Assembly: GCF_000271845.1 (NCBI RefSeq)
Contig: NZ_JH719392.1
Location: 124,001 to 188,000 of the forward strand
Source: Rhizobium leguminosarum bv. trifolii WSM2297
GTDB taxonomy: Bacteria > Pseudomonadota > Alphaproteobacteria > Rhizobiales > Rhizobiaceae
Length of the DNA stretch: 64,000 bases
Reading direction: 5' to 3'
The notes below the pieces were generated by a model, which saw only the letters and a list, made by a program, of their open reading frames with translations, was not told the DNA's origin and did not search any database. The position numbers were made by a program, and so were the translations under genes. Shown here one piece after another: positions 1-9,060 of the stretch; position 1 is the stretch's first letter; every line of letters begins with the position of its first letter.

Positions 1-599
1 TCGTCCGCTTTGGCCGGATCGCGAGCAGCAAGGTAGGTCCGGTGGCCCAGCAGCACCCCATGTGGTTCCAGGATACGTGTCGCGCCATCCTGATTGTAGC
101 GCACCCGCAGGCGGAAGGGGCCGCGAAGAGCTTCAATGATCGCATCGAGGATGTCTGGGGCCAAGCGAACTCGTGGGCCAGGTCGCATTACCTGGCCCAT
201 GGCCGTTAGAACCGCCTCGGCGTCGGCTTCGACCCGTGCTCGCGCCGGAACCCGCGCTAACATTCCCTCACGCAGGTCGTCCAGCGCGCGGGAGTGGCGT
301 AGTCGACCCTCAGCCTCGGCAGTGCGAGCAGCGATCTCCAACGCTTCAATGCCAGTTTCATACCGCAGTTGAAGCCGGGCGAGGCCGGGATCGACTAGCC
401 GCCAGCGCCGTTTACGGTCTGGCCCATCCTCTGCCTCCACGTTGCCGAAGGTTCCCTCAAGTGCTTCGGTCATGCGCTGGGCTGTGCGATGGGACACACC
501 AAACTCCGCACAGATATCTTCGAGGCCGATGCCGCCCCGCCGCGCCGCTGCCATCTGCGCGAGGCGTATTAGATCCTGTGCCTTTGAAAAAGAAGACAT
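1..599 (-). CDS. WYL-domain HTH transcriptional regulator (partial, runs off the left edge)
   Basis: Translating the minus strand from an ATG at 599-597 gives an open frame to the window edge (about 199 residues). The first ~65 residues read as a winged helix-turn-helix (LEDICAEFGVSHRTAQRMTE). Near the visible end is LEPHGVLLGHRTYLAARDP, which matches the core strand of a WYL domain, with TYL in place of WYL. WYL proteins are ligand-responsive regulators that often control defence loci, and some WYL domains bind nucleic acid. The gene diverges from the small gene at 733 and lies just upstream of the nuclease-helicase/McrBC operon, so it is the natural candidate regulator of that block; this is inferred from position. 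The C-terminus lies outside the window. Confidence 0.85.
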   Translation of the reverse strand, partial: MSSFSKAQDLIRLAQMAAARRGGIGLEDICAEFGVSHRTAQRMTEALEGTFGNVEAEDGPDRKRRWRLVDPGLARLQLRYETGIEALEIAARTAEAEGRLRHSRALDDLREGMLARVPARARVEADAEAVLTAMGQVMRPGPRVRLAPDILDAIIEALRGPFRLRVRYNQDGATRILEPHGVLLGHRTYLAARDPAKAD

Positions 600-732
600 G
601 CGCACCGTCAGCCTGCCAGAATTTGTCACCCCCGTAAGCTAGAAATGTTTCTGCGTCCTGTCGAGCCGATTGCCAGATGAGTTACATGACAAGTGGCGCG
701 GCAGGCGTACGAGAGCACTGAAAGGAAAAGCA
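600..732. promoter_or_regulatory. Divergent intergenic region between WYL regulator and orphan gene
   Basis: This 133-bp gap separates two divergent starts, so it must hold promoters for both directions. The start at 733 has an AAAGGAA ribosome-binding site just upstream. I could not identify a convincing -35/-10 pair or a clear operator. Autoregulation by the WYL protein is only an inference. Confidence 0.4.
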
Positions 733-1002
733 ATGCGCGGAAGTGTCATTAGGATCGAACGGATTTCCTCTCGCAGCGGCGCGGTGGAGGAACCGTCCGT
801 CACTTCAAAAGGCTATCAGCTCGCCGACCCGGCGCATGGCAAGCACCGGCATCATGCCGACAATGCGACCTATGTGAAGACGCTGGAGGAGGCGGCGGTG
901 CTAATCGAGCGTGGCTTTGCTCTTCGCATGAGCTCGAAAGGCAAACCTGGATCGCTGATCGCGGCGAAAAGCCTGCGGATCGTGCGGGCGCCCGCCGGCT
1001 GA
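733..1002 (+). CDS. Small orphan protein upstream of nuclease-helicase operon
   Basis: This 89-residue protein starts MRGSVIRIERIS. I chose the ATG at 733 over an upstream one at 670 because AAAGGAAAAG precedes it at good spacing and the upstream extension looks non-coding. It is basic, with a histidine-rich stretch (HGKHRHH, around residues 36-42) and no recognised domain, signal peptide or membrane segment. It is in the same direction as the large nuclease-helicase 150 bp downstream, so it may be the first gene of that unit. I do not recognise the family, and no function is proposed. Confidence 0.6.
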   Translation: MRGSVIRIERISSRSGAVEEPSVTSKGYQLADPAHGKHRHHADNATYVKTLEEAAVLIERGFALRMSSKGKPGSLIAAKSLRIVRAPAG

Positions 1003-1048
1003 CAAGAGAAAGCTTTTTCGGGCACTGCGCATCAATTCAATCAATTGC

Positions 1049-1071
1049 GGTGTCTGACGCGAATTGACACC
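1049..1071. promoter_or_regulatory. Inverted repeat upstream of nuclease-helicase gene (possible operator)
   Basis: GGTGTC, 11 nt, then GACACC form a perfect 6-bp inverted repeat about 80 bp before the start at 1152. A second short palindrome, CAATT-CAATC-AATTG, lies just upstream at about 1032-1046. Either could be an operator for the adjacent regulator. No T-run follows, so a terminator is unlikely. Confidence 0.3.
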
Positions 1072-1151
1072 CATGGCGTTTATTTAAGAAGCTGCGATCT
1101 GGCGAGACGATTCTTCTTCGGGTTGCTCTTATTCGAGATTGTAGGGCGACC

Positions 1152-4100
1152 ATGAGAGACATTGGCGGCACTATCTTTTTTTCGGCGACCGACCTGATGC
1201 GGTTCATGGGTTGCGCTCATGCGACTACACTCGACCTGATGCGGCTGCGCGGCGAGGGGCCGGAACCTGGTGAAGACAGCGAAGATGCGGCCCTGCTGCA
1301 AAAACAGGGCGATGCACACGAAGCAGCGCACTTGGAAAGGCTTAAAGTCTCGGGCCGGGCGGTGGTCGAGATCCCGCGTGGTGATCTGGCCGCGGATGCC
1401 GATGCCACTCGAGATGCGTTGGCGCAAGGGGCCGAGGTCTTGTTCCAGGGAGCGTTCCTGTCAGGCAACTGGGGCGGATGGTCGGATTTCCTGATGCGGG
1501 TGGATCGCCCTTCGACGCTTGGTCCTTTTAGCTACGAGGTGGCAGACACCAAGCTGAAACGTCGACCGCATCCAAAGCATGTGCTGCAACTCGTCCTCTA
1601 TTCTGACCTGTTGATCGAGATTCAGGGTGTGGCGCCAGAATTCGCATATGTCGAATTGGGCAGCGGCGAACGCGCCATGCTGCGGCTCACTGACTACGCC
1701 CATTACGCACGGGCCGCACGGGCGCGGCTTGAGAGGTTCGTGGCTGACCCGCAACCGACACGGCCCATCCCTTGCGCCGATTGCGGCCTTTGTCGTTGGG
1801 CGGGTCATTGTGAAAGCGTTTGGCAGGCCGAGGACAGCCTGTTCAATGTCGCCAACATCAACCGTGGGCAGGTGAAGAAGCTGGAGGCTGCGGGCACTGC
1901 GACAATGGAGGCACTGGCTGGACTCGACCAACCCGTGCGAGGCATGGCCGAAGGAACCCGCCTTCGTCTAGTGACGCAAGCCCGGTTGCAGCAGGCCAGA
2001 AAGTCGGGCGGACCAACCTTCGAATTGCGCGCCCCGGAGCCGGGCAAGGGCTTTGACTTGCTGCCTGAGCCGCAGTCAGGCGATCTTTTCTATGACATAG
2101 AGGGCGACCCGCATTTTGACGGTGGGCTCGAGTATCTGCACGGTATCTGGCACGACGGGCAGTTTCGGGCCTTTTGGGCGCATGATCACGCCGCTGAGGC
2201 ACGGGCGCTGGAGGATCTTCTGACCTTCTTCCGCGCGCGGTTGGAGGAATACCCGCAGGCCCGAATCTACCACTACGCTGCTTATGAGATTACCGCGCTT
2301 CGGCGACTGACTGCGAAATACGGGATCGGCGAGGCCCTCCTCGATCGCCTGCTGCGCGAGCGGCGCTTTGTTAACCTATTCGCCGTGGTGCGGGGCGGAC
2401 TTATCGGATCAGAGCAGAACTATTCCATCAAGTCGATGGAGGCGTTTTACGACCGCAAGCGTGAGGGCGAGGTCAAGACGGCGGGCGGGTCGGTTGTCGC
2501 TTACGAGAATTGGCGCGAGACGAGCGACCAGCACATCCTGAATGAGATCGAGGATTACAACCGCATCGACTGTATCTCGACCGAAGAATTGCGCGACTGG
2601 TTGGTGAGCATCCGGCCGCCGGGCCCTTGGCCGCAGCCTGGCCAGGACGCAGGACCGAAAGAGACCGAGGAGGACGCTGAGACGCAAGAGTTGCGCGCCA
2701 CTCTTGCGACAGCGGGTTTGCCCGAGGATCGGCAGGCGATGCTATTCAACCTCGGCCTGTTCCACAGGCGCGAGGCCAAGCCCGCGCAATGGGCGGTGTT
2801 CGATTCAGCGACCAAAGATGAGGAAGATCTGATCGACGACCTCGACGCGCTTGCGGGGCTTGTGACGATCGGCCCAGTGACGCCTGTCAAGCGTTCCTTC
2901 GCGCGGAGCTACCGCTTTCCGCCGCAGGAGACCAAGTTGCGCGGCGGAAAGAGCGCCACCGTGCCGGTCGTCGACGGCCCGCCCGTCTCGGTCAGTATTG
3001 AGGAGATAGATCGCAGGACGAGGCAAATCACGGTTAAGGCCGGGCCGGGCAAGGATCATCTTCTGACTGACCGGCTGACGTTGCATCCTGATTGGCCAGT
3101 GGACACCAAGGTGATCGCCACGGCTTTGCGCGACGTGATCGCCGATCAGTGCGGCCCGCGCGCCTATCGTGCTGTCGATGACCTGCTGTCCCGTGCGGTT
3201 CCCCGCCTCACCACCGGCCCGTTGCAGCCCGTTGCCGATCCGGTTGCGGGCATCATCGCCGCTGTGGGCGCGATGGACGGCACCGTGCTGCCGATCCAAG
3301 GACCACCAGGGACCGGCAAAACCTATGTCACCGCCCGAGCGATCCTGTCGCTGGTGAAAAAGGGCGCGCGCGTTGGCGTCACCTCGAACAGCCATGAGGC
3401 GATCCGCAACGTGCTGATGGGCTGTCTCAGCGCCCTGGAAGACGAGGATCTGCCGATCACGCTAGATCTCGTCCACAAGACCTCAGCCGAGGAGGATAGC
3501 TACCCCGACAATTGCCTCGTTCGTCGCACTAACAGTAATGGAGATGCTGCTGCTGGCAGACATGTGGTCGGTGCCACCGCTTGGTTTTTTGCCCGCGACG
3601 AGAACGTGCAGGCTTTCGACTGCCTCTTCGTGGACGAGGCCGGACAGGTCGGTCTCGCGAACATGGCAGCGATGGGCCGGGCGGCGCGCAACATCGTGCT
3701 GGTGGGTGACCCACGTCAACTGCCGCAGGTTATTCAAGGCGCGCACCCGGAACCCGCGAACCTCTCCTGCCTCGACTGGATGTTGGGCGACCACGCTACC
3801 GTGCCGTCGGACCGGGGCATCTTCCTGCCCGTCTCACGCCGGATGCACCCGGATGTCTGCCGCTTCGTCTCGGATCAGGTCTACGAGGGGAGACTGGAAA
3901 GCCATCCCGACACCGCACTCCAGGCCGTTCGAGGCACAAGCTTCCCCGCGGCCGGCGCGTTCTGGGTGCCGGTGCCCCACGAAGGGAACGCGCAGATTGC
4001 GTCCGAGGAGGTCGCGGCCATCTCCGCTGCCACGACCGATCTGCTGAAGGGCACATGGACCGGCAAGGACGGCACCACGCGCCCGATGCGCGCAAGCGAC

Positions 4101-4439
4101 ATCATCGTCGTCGCTCCCTATAACACGCAGGTCAACGCGTTGCGTGACGCGCTGCCGGAAGCTATCCGTGTCGGCACGGTAGACAAGTTCCAGGGACAGG
4201 AGGCGCCGGTCTGCCTTGTCTCTATGACTGCATCGTCGGCCGACGAAACTGCGCGTGGGACGGAGTTTCTATTTTCGTTGAACCGGATCAACGTGGCCGT
4301 GTCCCGCGCGAAAGGATTGACGCTGGTCTTTGGCGCGCCGCGTCTGCGCGAGGCGAAGTGCGATACCGTCGAGCAGATGCGGCTGGTGAATACGCTGTGC
4401 GCGTTGCAGATGATACCTTTCGGAGAGGGAAGTGCATGA
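1152..4439 (+). CDS. TM0106-like RecB-family nuclease fused to DNA2/UPF1-type superfamily 1 helicase
   Basis: The protein has 1,095 residues. The N-terminus carries a RecB-like PD-(D/E)XK nuclease (SDF at ~111-113, ADTKLK at ~131-136) with cysteines at 21, 208, 211, 214 and 220 that could hold an Fe-S cluster, as in AddB/Cas4-type nucleases. A second nuclease-like module with an RNase H/DEDD-type motif (FYDIEGDP, ~313-320) follows. The C-terminal half is an SF1 helicase: P-loop QGPPGTGKTY near residue 716, Walker B FVDEAGQ near 823, and late motifs VGTVDKFQGQE and NVAVSRAKG. This is the layout of the TM0106 family of predicted RecB nucleases. The start fits because the family begins with a short strand before the first cysteine. 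Its stop overlaps the mcrB start (ATGA), so the two are probably translated together. A role in degrading foreign or modified DNA is inferred from the domains and the McrBC context. Confidence 0.88.
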   Translation: MRDIGGTIFFSATDLMRFMGCAHATTLDLMRLRGEGPEPGEDSEDAALLQKQGDAHEAAHLERLKVSGRAVVEIPRGDLAADADATRDALAQGAEVLFQGAFLSGNWGGWSDFLMRVDRPSTLGPFSYEVADTKLKRRPHPKHVLQLVLYSDLLIEIQGVAPEFAYVELGSGERAMLRLTDYAHYARAARARLERFVADPQPTRPIPCADCGLCRWAGHCESVWQAEDSLFNVANINRGQVKKLEAAGTATMEALAGLDQPVRGMAEGTRLRLVTQARLQQARKSGGPTFELRAPEPGKGFDLLPEPQSGDLFYDIEGDPHFDGGLEYLHGIWHDGQFRAFWAHDHAAEARALEDLLTFFRARLEEYPQARIYHYAAYEITALRRLTAKYGIGEALLDRLLRERRFVNLFAVVRGGLIGSEQNYSIKSMEAFYDRKREGEVKTAGGSVVAYENWRETSDQHILNEIEDYNRIDCISTEELRDWLVSIRPPGPWPQPGQDAGPKETEEDAETQELRATLATAGLPEDRQAMLFNLGLFHRREAKPAQWAVFDSATKDEEDLIDDLDALAGLVTIGPVTPVKRSFARSYRFPPQETKLRGGKSATVPVVDGPPVSVSIEEIDRRTRQITVKAGPGKDHLLTDRLTLHPDWPVDTKVIATALRDVIADQCGPRAYRAVDDLLSRAVPRLTTGPLQPVADPVAGIIAAVGAMDGTVLPIQGPPGTGKTYVTARAILSLVKKGARVGVTSNSHEAIRNVLMGCLSALEDEDLPITLDLVHKTSAEEDSYPDNCLVRRTNSNGDAAAGRHVVGATAWFFARDENVQAFDCLFVDEAGQVGLANMAAMGRAARNIVLVGDPRQLPQVIQGAHPEPANLSCLDWMLGDHATVPSDRGIFLPVSRRMHPDVCRFVSDQVYEGRLESHPDTALQAVRGTSFPAAGAFWVPVPHEGNAQIASEEVAAISAATTDLLKGTWTGKDGTTRPMRASDIIVVAPYNTQVNALRDALPEAIRVGTVDKFQGQEAPVCLVSMTASSADETARGTEFLFSLNRINVAVSRAKGLTLVFGAPRLREAKCDTVEQMRLVNTLCALQMIPFGEGSA

Positions 4440-7228
4440 TTGACAATGATGGCTGGCTGGTTATCAGGAAGGAGCAGGCCTTGGCATACGGCAAGGAGCT
4501 TTCCAGCACGCAGTTTCTGGTTCGTGTCGGATCGACCACCATGCGTGAGGGTACGCCCAAGGAGAAGCGCAATCGCCCTGAGCGTGATCGGCTGGTTGCT
4601 TCAGGCATCTTGGTGCCTGATGACAATCCGGCACTCTTTCGATTTGCCAAGGACCATGTCTTTTCCAGCAAAAGCGCCGCTGCTGGGGTCGTCATCGACG
4701 GCAACAGCAACGGCAGCCATTGGAAGAACGACGGCTTGGACGGCGCAGTGACTGCTGGTTCTGAATCGCAACAGGCATTACTCGACCTCCTGACCAGGAA
4801 GGAAATCGATGCAGCGATGCTCGATTGCGACCGATTGGGCCTGAATGGCTTCCTTTCGAGAGCTGGATTCGTCCGTCCGCAAGTTTGGGTCAAAGGAAGC
4901 GTCGGGGAGCAGACCTATCCCGCCAAGGCAACTGTCGCGGGATCTCTTGCGCATTTGCCCAATGGCCGTGCGCTATCGGCTAAGGAGTTCTTCCATGGTT
5001 TCGGTGAAACACAGGCTTTCAGCACGCTTGAGCGACTGGGGTACGAGGTTGTCAGAAAAGAGGAAGCTTTAGAACCTGAACCCATGGGGCGCGACGCGAT
5101 TGAAGCTGCAATGGATGCTTATGACTCCTATCGAAGCAGCGGGGCGAATGCGGACGTATTCGAGGCTTTCGGTGAGCCGCGGGACTATTGGGTAAGGTCA
5201 ACCAGACTGCGGCCTAACCGAGTTTATCCGTCAAAACCGGTTCATTTCTGCGCGAACGGAACCAAAGGCAGTTCAGGCGGATGGGGTGGTCCCACCTACT
5301 CGGCAGCGGCGCTCCACAACTCAGGCTTCATCATCGTTGATCAAGACGACAAGCCTGTTGTTCCACCAGACAAGGATTATCTCATAAAAGGTGCAGATCG
5401 CGCACGGCTTGTCGCATTGAACTATTTCATTGAGCCCGCCCGTGAGAGGGGCGATGCGAAAGTGGCTGTGCGCGTTGGAGATGTGTCGGAAAAACTATTC
5501 CCTACCCATCACTATCGCAATGTTTGGTCCGCCTTGCGTAGCGAGGCGTTTCAGGAACTGGCGAGAGTCCCCAAGCCAACACAGACCGGGGTCGATGAAA
5601 GTTCGGCGACCATACTGACCTATCAACTCACCCCCTCGAAAGGGCAGTCCAGCATGAGCCCTGATTACTCCGCCCAGACGCCCGCTACCAATCTCATCCT
5701 TTACGGCCCGCCTGGTACGGGTAAGACGTACCAAACAGCCTGGGAGGCTGTCCGGCTTTGCTTGGGCGACACGGAAGCAAAACCCTTCCTAGGCAATGAC
5801 AAACGCGACGCGCTGATGGCCGAGTACCGCCGCCTCGTGGACAGCGGACGCATCGAGTTCGTCACGTTCCATCAGTCGATGTCCTATGAGGAATTCGTCG
5901 AGGGCCTGAGACCAACGACGGGTCGATCGCCTGATCCCGAGGCGCCGCTGGAAGAAGAAGTTTCCTCGGGGTTCCGGCTGGAGCCACAGGCCGGCATTTT
6001 CAAACGCATAAGCGAACGAGCCGCAGACGATCGCGGCGACGCCGGGGCTGGTGGGCTAGACCGGACGCGCCGGATCTATCGCATCGGCCTCACCGGCGAG
6101 GATTGGCGGGCGGATCTGCAGCGGGCCATCGACGAGAAGGAAATTGCTTGGGGCTTCGGGGGCGATACGGATTGGTCCGCCCCGGAATACGAGGATTGGG
6201 AGGCGATCAAGCAACGCCGGAAGGTCGATGATGCTTCGGTCAAGGGCAATCATGCTACGGTCTATGGAACGTGGCTGGTGCGATCGGGCGCGGCAGATGG
6301 GGCCTATGTCATTCTCACGGTTGGTCGAAACAGGGTGGTTGCATTCGGACGCTTCGCCGGCGACTACAAGTTCACACCATCGTCGGAGGGTGCGGCGGCG
6401 AGGCACGCGCGGCCGGTGGAATGGATATGGACCCATCCAGCAGGGATCGATCGATCCACGTTCTACGAGACACCCTTTACCTCGTTTCATCCGATCTATC
6501 CGCTCGAGCGGGACCTGATCGACTGGCCGGCTCTGGAGTCCCAAGTCCTCGGCTCCGAGGCGCCGGCCAATCCACGTCCCCACGTCCTCATCATCGACGA
6601 GGTGAACCGGGCCAACATTTCGAAGGTATTCGGGGAACTGATCACGCTTCTGGAGCCCGACAAACGGCTTGGCACGGCGAATGAAATCCGGCTGACCTTG
6701 CCCTATTCAAAGAAGCGCTTCGGTGTTCCGTCCAACCTTCACATCATCGCCACGATGAACACGGCCGACAGGTCGATCGCGCTTCTGGACACCGCACTCC
6801 GCCGCCGGTTCACCTTCCGCGAGCTGATGCCGGATCCCGATGTGCTGCGGGCTGACGTAGAAGGGATCGACCTGCGGAAGCTTTTGCGCACGATCAATGA
6901 ACGGATCGAGTATCTGTTCGATCGCGAACACCAAATCGGGCATGCCTATTTCACCGGCTGCGACACTCGCGCCAAGATCGCGTCGGTGATGCGATACAAG
7001 GTGATCCCCTTGCTGGCCGAGTACTTTTACGAGGACTGGTCGAAGGTTGCCGCAGTTCTGGGCGATGCGGCGCAAGACAGTCCACGGTTCCTGGTGCGAG
7101 AAGTCATCACTGCTCCAGCCGGGCTGGACACCGACACGTTCTCCGGCGCGCGGTATCGATGGCGCGTCCGGTCAGAGGTCCAAGGTGACAAGAATGGCGG
7201 CTTTGATTTCACAAAGTTCGAAGTCTGA
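4436..7228 (+). CDS. mcrB: McrB-like AAA+ GTPase/ATPase of a modification-dependent restriction system
   Basis: I set the start at 4436 (ATGA overlap with the previous stop, with GGAGAGGGA just upstream), giving 930 residues, about twice E. coli McrB. Residues 1 to ~410 are an uncharacterised N-terminal region, presumably DNA-recognition modules. The AAA+ core shows P-loop LYGPPGTGKTYQT (~422), Walker B HVLIIDEVNRANISKVFGE (~715) and sensor IIATMNTADRS with LRRRFTF, which are hallmarks of McrB. Between Walker A and Walker B lies an unusual ~150-residue insert (~540-690) with aromatic and beta-rich text (VILTVGRNRVVAFGRF) that resembles an EVE/PUA-like modified-base reader; this is an inference. 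McrB motors translocate and activate McrC after recognising modified cytosine. The gene overlaps mcrC by one base at TGATG. Confidence 0.93.
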   Translation: MIDNDGWLVIRKEQALAYGKELSSTQFLVRVGSTTMREGTPKEKRNRPERDRLVASGILVPDDNPALFRFAKDHVFSSKSAAAGVVIDGNSNGSHWKNDGLDGAVTAGSESQQALLDLLTRKEIDAAMLDCDRLGLNGFLSRAGFVRPQVWVKGSVGEQTYPAKATVAGSLAHLPNGRALSAKEFFHGFGETQAFSTLERLGYEVVRKEEALEPEPMGRDAIEAAMDAYDSYRSSGANADVFEAFGEPRDYWVRSTRLRPNRVYPSKPVHFCANGTKGSSGGWGGPTYSAAALHNSGFIIVDQDDKPVVPPDKDYLIKGADRARLVALNYFIEPARERGDAKVAVRVGDVSEKLFPTHHYRNVWSALRSEAFQELARVPKPTQTGVDESSATILTYQLTPSKGQSSMSPDYSAQTPATNLILYGPPGTGKTYQTAWEAVRLCLGDTEAKPFLGNDKRDALMAEYRRLVDSGRIEFVTFHQSMSYEEFVEGLRPTTGRSPDPEAPLEEEVSSGFRLEPQAGIFKRISERAADDRGDAGAGGLDRTRRIYRIGLTGEDWRADLQRAIDEKEIAWGFGGDTDWSAPEYEDWEAIKQRRKVDDASVKGNHATVYGTWLVRSGAADGAYVILTVGRNRVVAFGRFAGDYKFTPSSEGAAARHARPVEWIWTHPAGIDRSTFYETPFTSFHPIYPLERDLIDWPALESQVLGSEAPANPRPHVLIIDEVNRANISKVFGELITLLEPDKRLGTANEIRLTLPYSKKRFGVPSNLHIIATMNTADRSIALLDTALRRRFTFRELMPDPDVLRADVEGIDLRKLLRTINERIEYLFDREHQIGHAYFTGCDTRAKIASVMRYKVIPLLAEYFYEDWSKVAAVLGDAAQDSPRFLVREVITAPAGLDTDTFSGARYRWRVRSEVQGDKNGGFDFTKFEV

Positions 7229-8550
7229 TGGCCGCCTTCAGCGTGCTGGAATACCGGTCGCTCCCACGCGGTGACGGGCCCGGTTGCATCCCGGACTTGA
7301 TGGCGGATCGTTTGGCCGCGGTCGCCAAGGCGTCGACCTTTGCCGGACGGGGCGAACGTGGCGTGCTGGAGGACCGTCGGGATGAATTGCGGGCCCGCGG
7401 CGTTGTGGGTGTCGTCGCCGCTGAAGATTGCAGCCTGGAGATCCTTCCAAAGATCGACGTGCCCGCCGCAGACGGCTCGATCGAAGAGCGGAGCGAAATC
7501 CGCAAGCGTCTTGTCCACATGCTCGCCGTCGCGCTGGACATGAAGATCGAGATTGGGCTCTTGTCGGATCTGGAGTGGCAGCACGAAACGCTTCTCGAAA
7601 TCCTGATCCGGATATTTTGTGACAAGCTGACAGAAGCCGTGCGTCGCGGCATGCCTCGGCGATATATTGGCCACGAGGACGACTTGCCCGCACTGCGTGG
7701 CACGCTCGACGTGCCTCGCCAGTTCACCCGCCATGCGGTGAACCCCGGCCGCCTTGCATGCCGATTTGAAGAGCTGTCGACCGACATCGCCTTGAACCGC
7801 ATCATGAAGGCCGCACTTGCACATCTTTCCAGGCTGTCGCGTAGCATCGGTAACCTTCAACGAATTCGGGAACTGGGATTTGTCTACGCCGACATTTCGA
7901 CTGTTCCGGTGCCCGCTCTGCGTTGGGGCGAGGTCGTGATCGAACGGACCAATCGCGGTTGGCAGGATCTGTTCGAGATGGCGCGGATGTTCCTACGCAA
8001 CCAATTCCAGACGACGAACTCCGGTGCCGGACAAGGAACTGCGCTTCTTTTCGAAATGAACACGCTTTTCGAAGAGTACGTCGGGCGACTGGTCGCGCGC
8101 GCGATGGCCGGGACAGAGTACCGTGTTAGTCTGCAAGGTGGTCGAGAGTACTGCCTCACGGCGCAAGATAGTGGCCGTCAGGTTTTTCAGACCAAACCTG
8201 ACATCCTGATCCGCCGCGGCGATCAGGTTGTTCAGGTGATCGACACCAAGTGGAAGCGGATATCTTGCCGGATCGATGATCCCAAACAGGGCGTTTCCCA
8301 ATCCGATATTTACCAGATGATGGCCTACGCCCATCTCTATAAGGCACCTCGCTTGACGCTGCTTTACCCCCACCACACCGGGCTTTTGGGGGGCGATGGC
8401 ATCCAAGGGCAGTTCTGGATTTCCGGACAGGCGACGACACTTGAAACTGTGAGCATCGATGTGGCACTCGGCACTGACGACGATATCGCAGCACGCTTAA
8501 AGAAAATGATTGTTCCCAAAAATGGGGAACATCTCTGGTCTCTTTCGTAA
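7228..8550 (+). CDS. mcrC: McrC-like restriction endonuclease subunit
   Basis: The protein has 440 residues, within the range for McrC homologues. The N-terminal half has the McrC-type beta region with EDCSLEILPKI. The C-terminal half holds the PD-(D/E)XK nuclease: acidic residue in KPDILIRRGDQ (~323) and DTKWKR (Asp ~338, Lys ~340), followed by DIYQMMAYAHLY, a helix typical of the family. McrC is the nuclease that McrB GTPase rings activate on modified DNA. Translation is probably coupled to mcrB because the stop and start share the TGATG junction. No strong T-rich terminator follows; a CTCCCG/CGGGAG stem lies about 100 bp downstream. Confidence 0.93.
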   Translation: MAAFSVLEYRSLPRGDGPGCIPDLMADRLAAVAKASTFAGRGERGVLEDRRDELRARGVVGVVAAEDCSLEILPKIDVPAADGSIEERSEIRKRLVHMLAVALDMKIEIGLLSDLEWQHETLLEILIRIFCDKLTEAVRRGMPRRYIGHEDDLPALRGTLDVPRQFTRHAVNPGRLACRFEELSTDIALNRIMKAALAHLSRLSRSIGNLQRIRELGFVYADISTVPVPALRWGEVVIERTNRGWQDLFEMARMFLRNQFQTTNSGAGQGTALLFEMNTLFEEYVGRLVARAMAGTEYRVSLQGGREYCLTAQDSGRQVFQTKPDILIRRGDQVVQVIDTKWKRISCRIDDPKQGVSQSDIYQMMAYAHLYKAPRLTLLYPHHTGLLGGDGIQGQFWISGQATTLETVSIDVALGTDDDIAARLKKMIVPKNGEHLWSLS

Positions 8551-8901
8551 AACAACAGCTCGACGGAACGGAAATCTGGAGAGTCTTCGTCAGACCTGCG
8601 TCATCCGCCAAACCGCTTGGCGAAAGGCGTTTCTTGATCCGACTACAGAACCCTCCCGTTTCTGCAGGGGCGGGAGCCGCCGCATTCCCTACTTGACCGA
8701 ACGGCCGCTATCCTACGCTTTGTGGCCAAGAGTGCACGGTCTGGTCCCAGCCAGCTTTCGTGCGGCGGCGGATAGCGTTTTCGATCTTGGGAAATCACAC
8801 AACGATTTGCCACGAATTGTAGGTAACTAGCTGTAAAAACTATGATCTTTGTCAGGAAAATTAGCGATCAAAAGGTGGGATATGAAGGTCCCAAAATAGT
8901 C
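8551..8901. other. Intergenic DNA after mcrC
   Basis: No credible gene is seen here. It contains the small CTCCCG/CGGGAG stem near 8651-8675. Near its right end AAGGTCCCA (8885-8893) pairs with TGGGACCTT at the left edge of the next repeat, making a 9-bp inverted repeat across the repeat boundary. Confidence 0.5.
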
Positions 8902-9060
8902 TGCCTGGGACCTTGGATTCTCACATGATTTCAAAGGCTTAGCGGAAAAGCCTTGAAATCCCCTCTCTTTTCTCATCGCGAGCGACCGTGGATGTCACAT
9001 TTGTGCCCTGGCTTTGGGCATCAGTCAACAGGACGGTGGAGCGGTAATAATTTCCGCGTG
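8902..9060 (+). repeat. Direct repeat, left copy, flanking the DnaQ-RecQ-UvrD gene
   Basis: About 160 bp recur in the same orientation at 14981-15140 with scattered substitutions and about one net single-base indel. Conserved blocks include ACCTTGGATTCTCAC, TGATTTCAAAGGCTTAG, CGAGCGACCGTGGATG and CCCTGGCTTTGGGCATCAGT. Inside is a hairpin in which TCAAAGGCTT pairs imperfectly with AAGCCTTGA. No coherent protein is conserved between the copies. The first 22 bases (8903-8924) match the tRNA-end att site at 38909-38930 in 16 of 22 positions. It may be a recombination scar or a degraded attachment site. Confidence 0.8.

Noticed and set aside
173..637. Plus-strand open frames at the left edge
   Set aside because: They are antisense to the WYL regulator, whose minus-strand translation has a clear HTH and WYL core.
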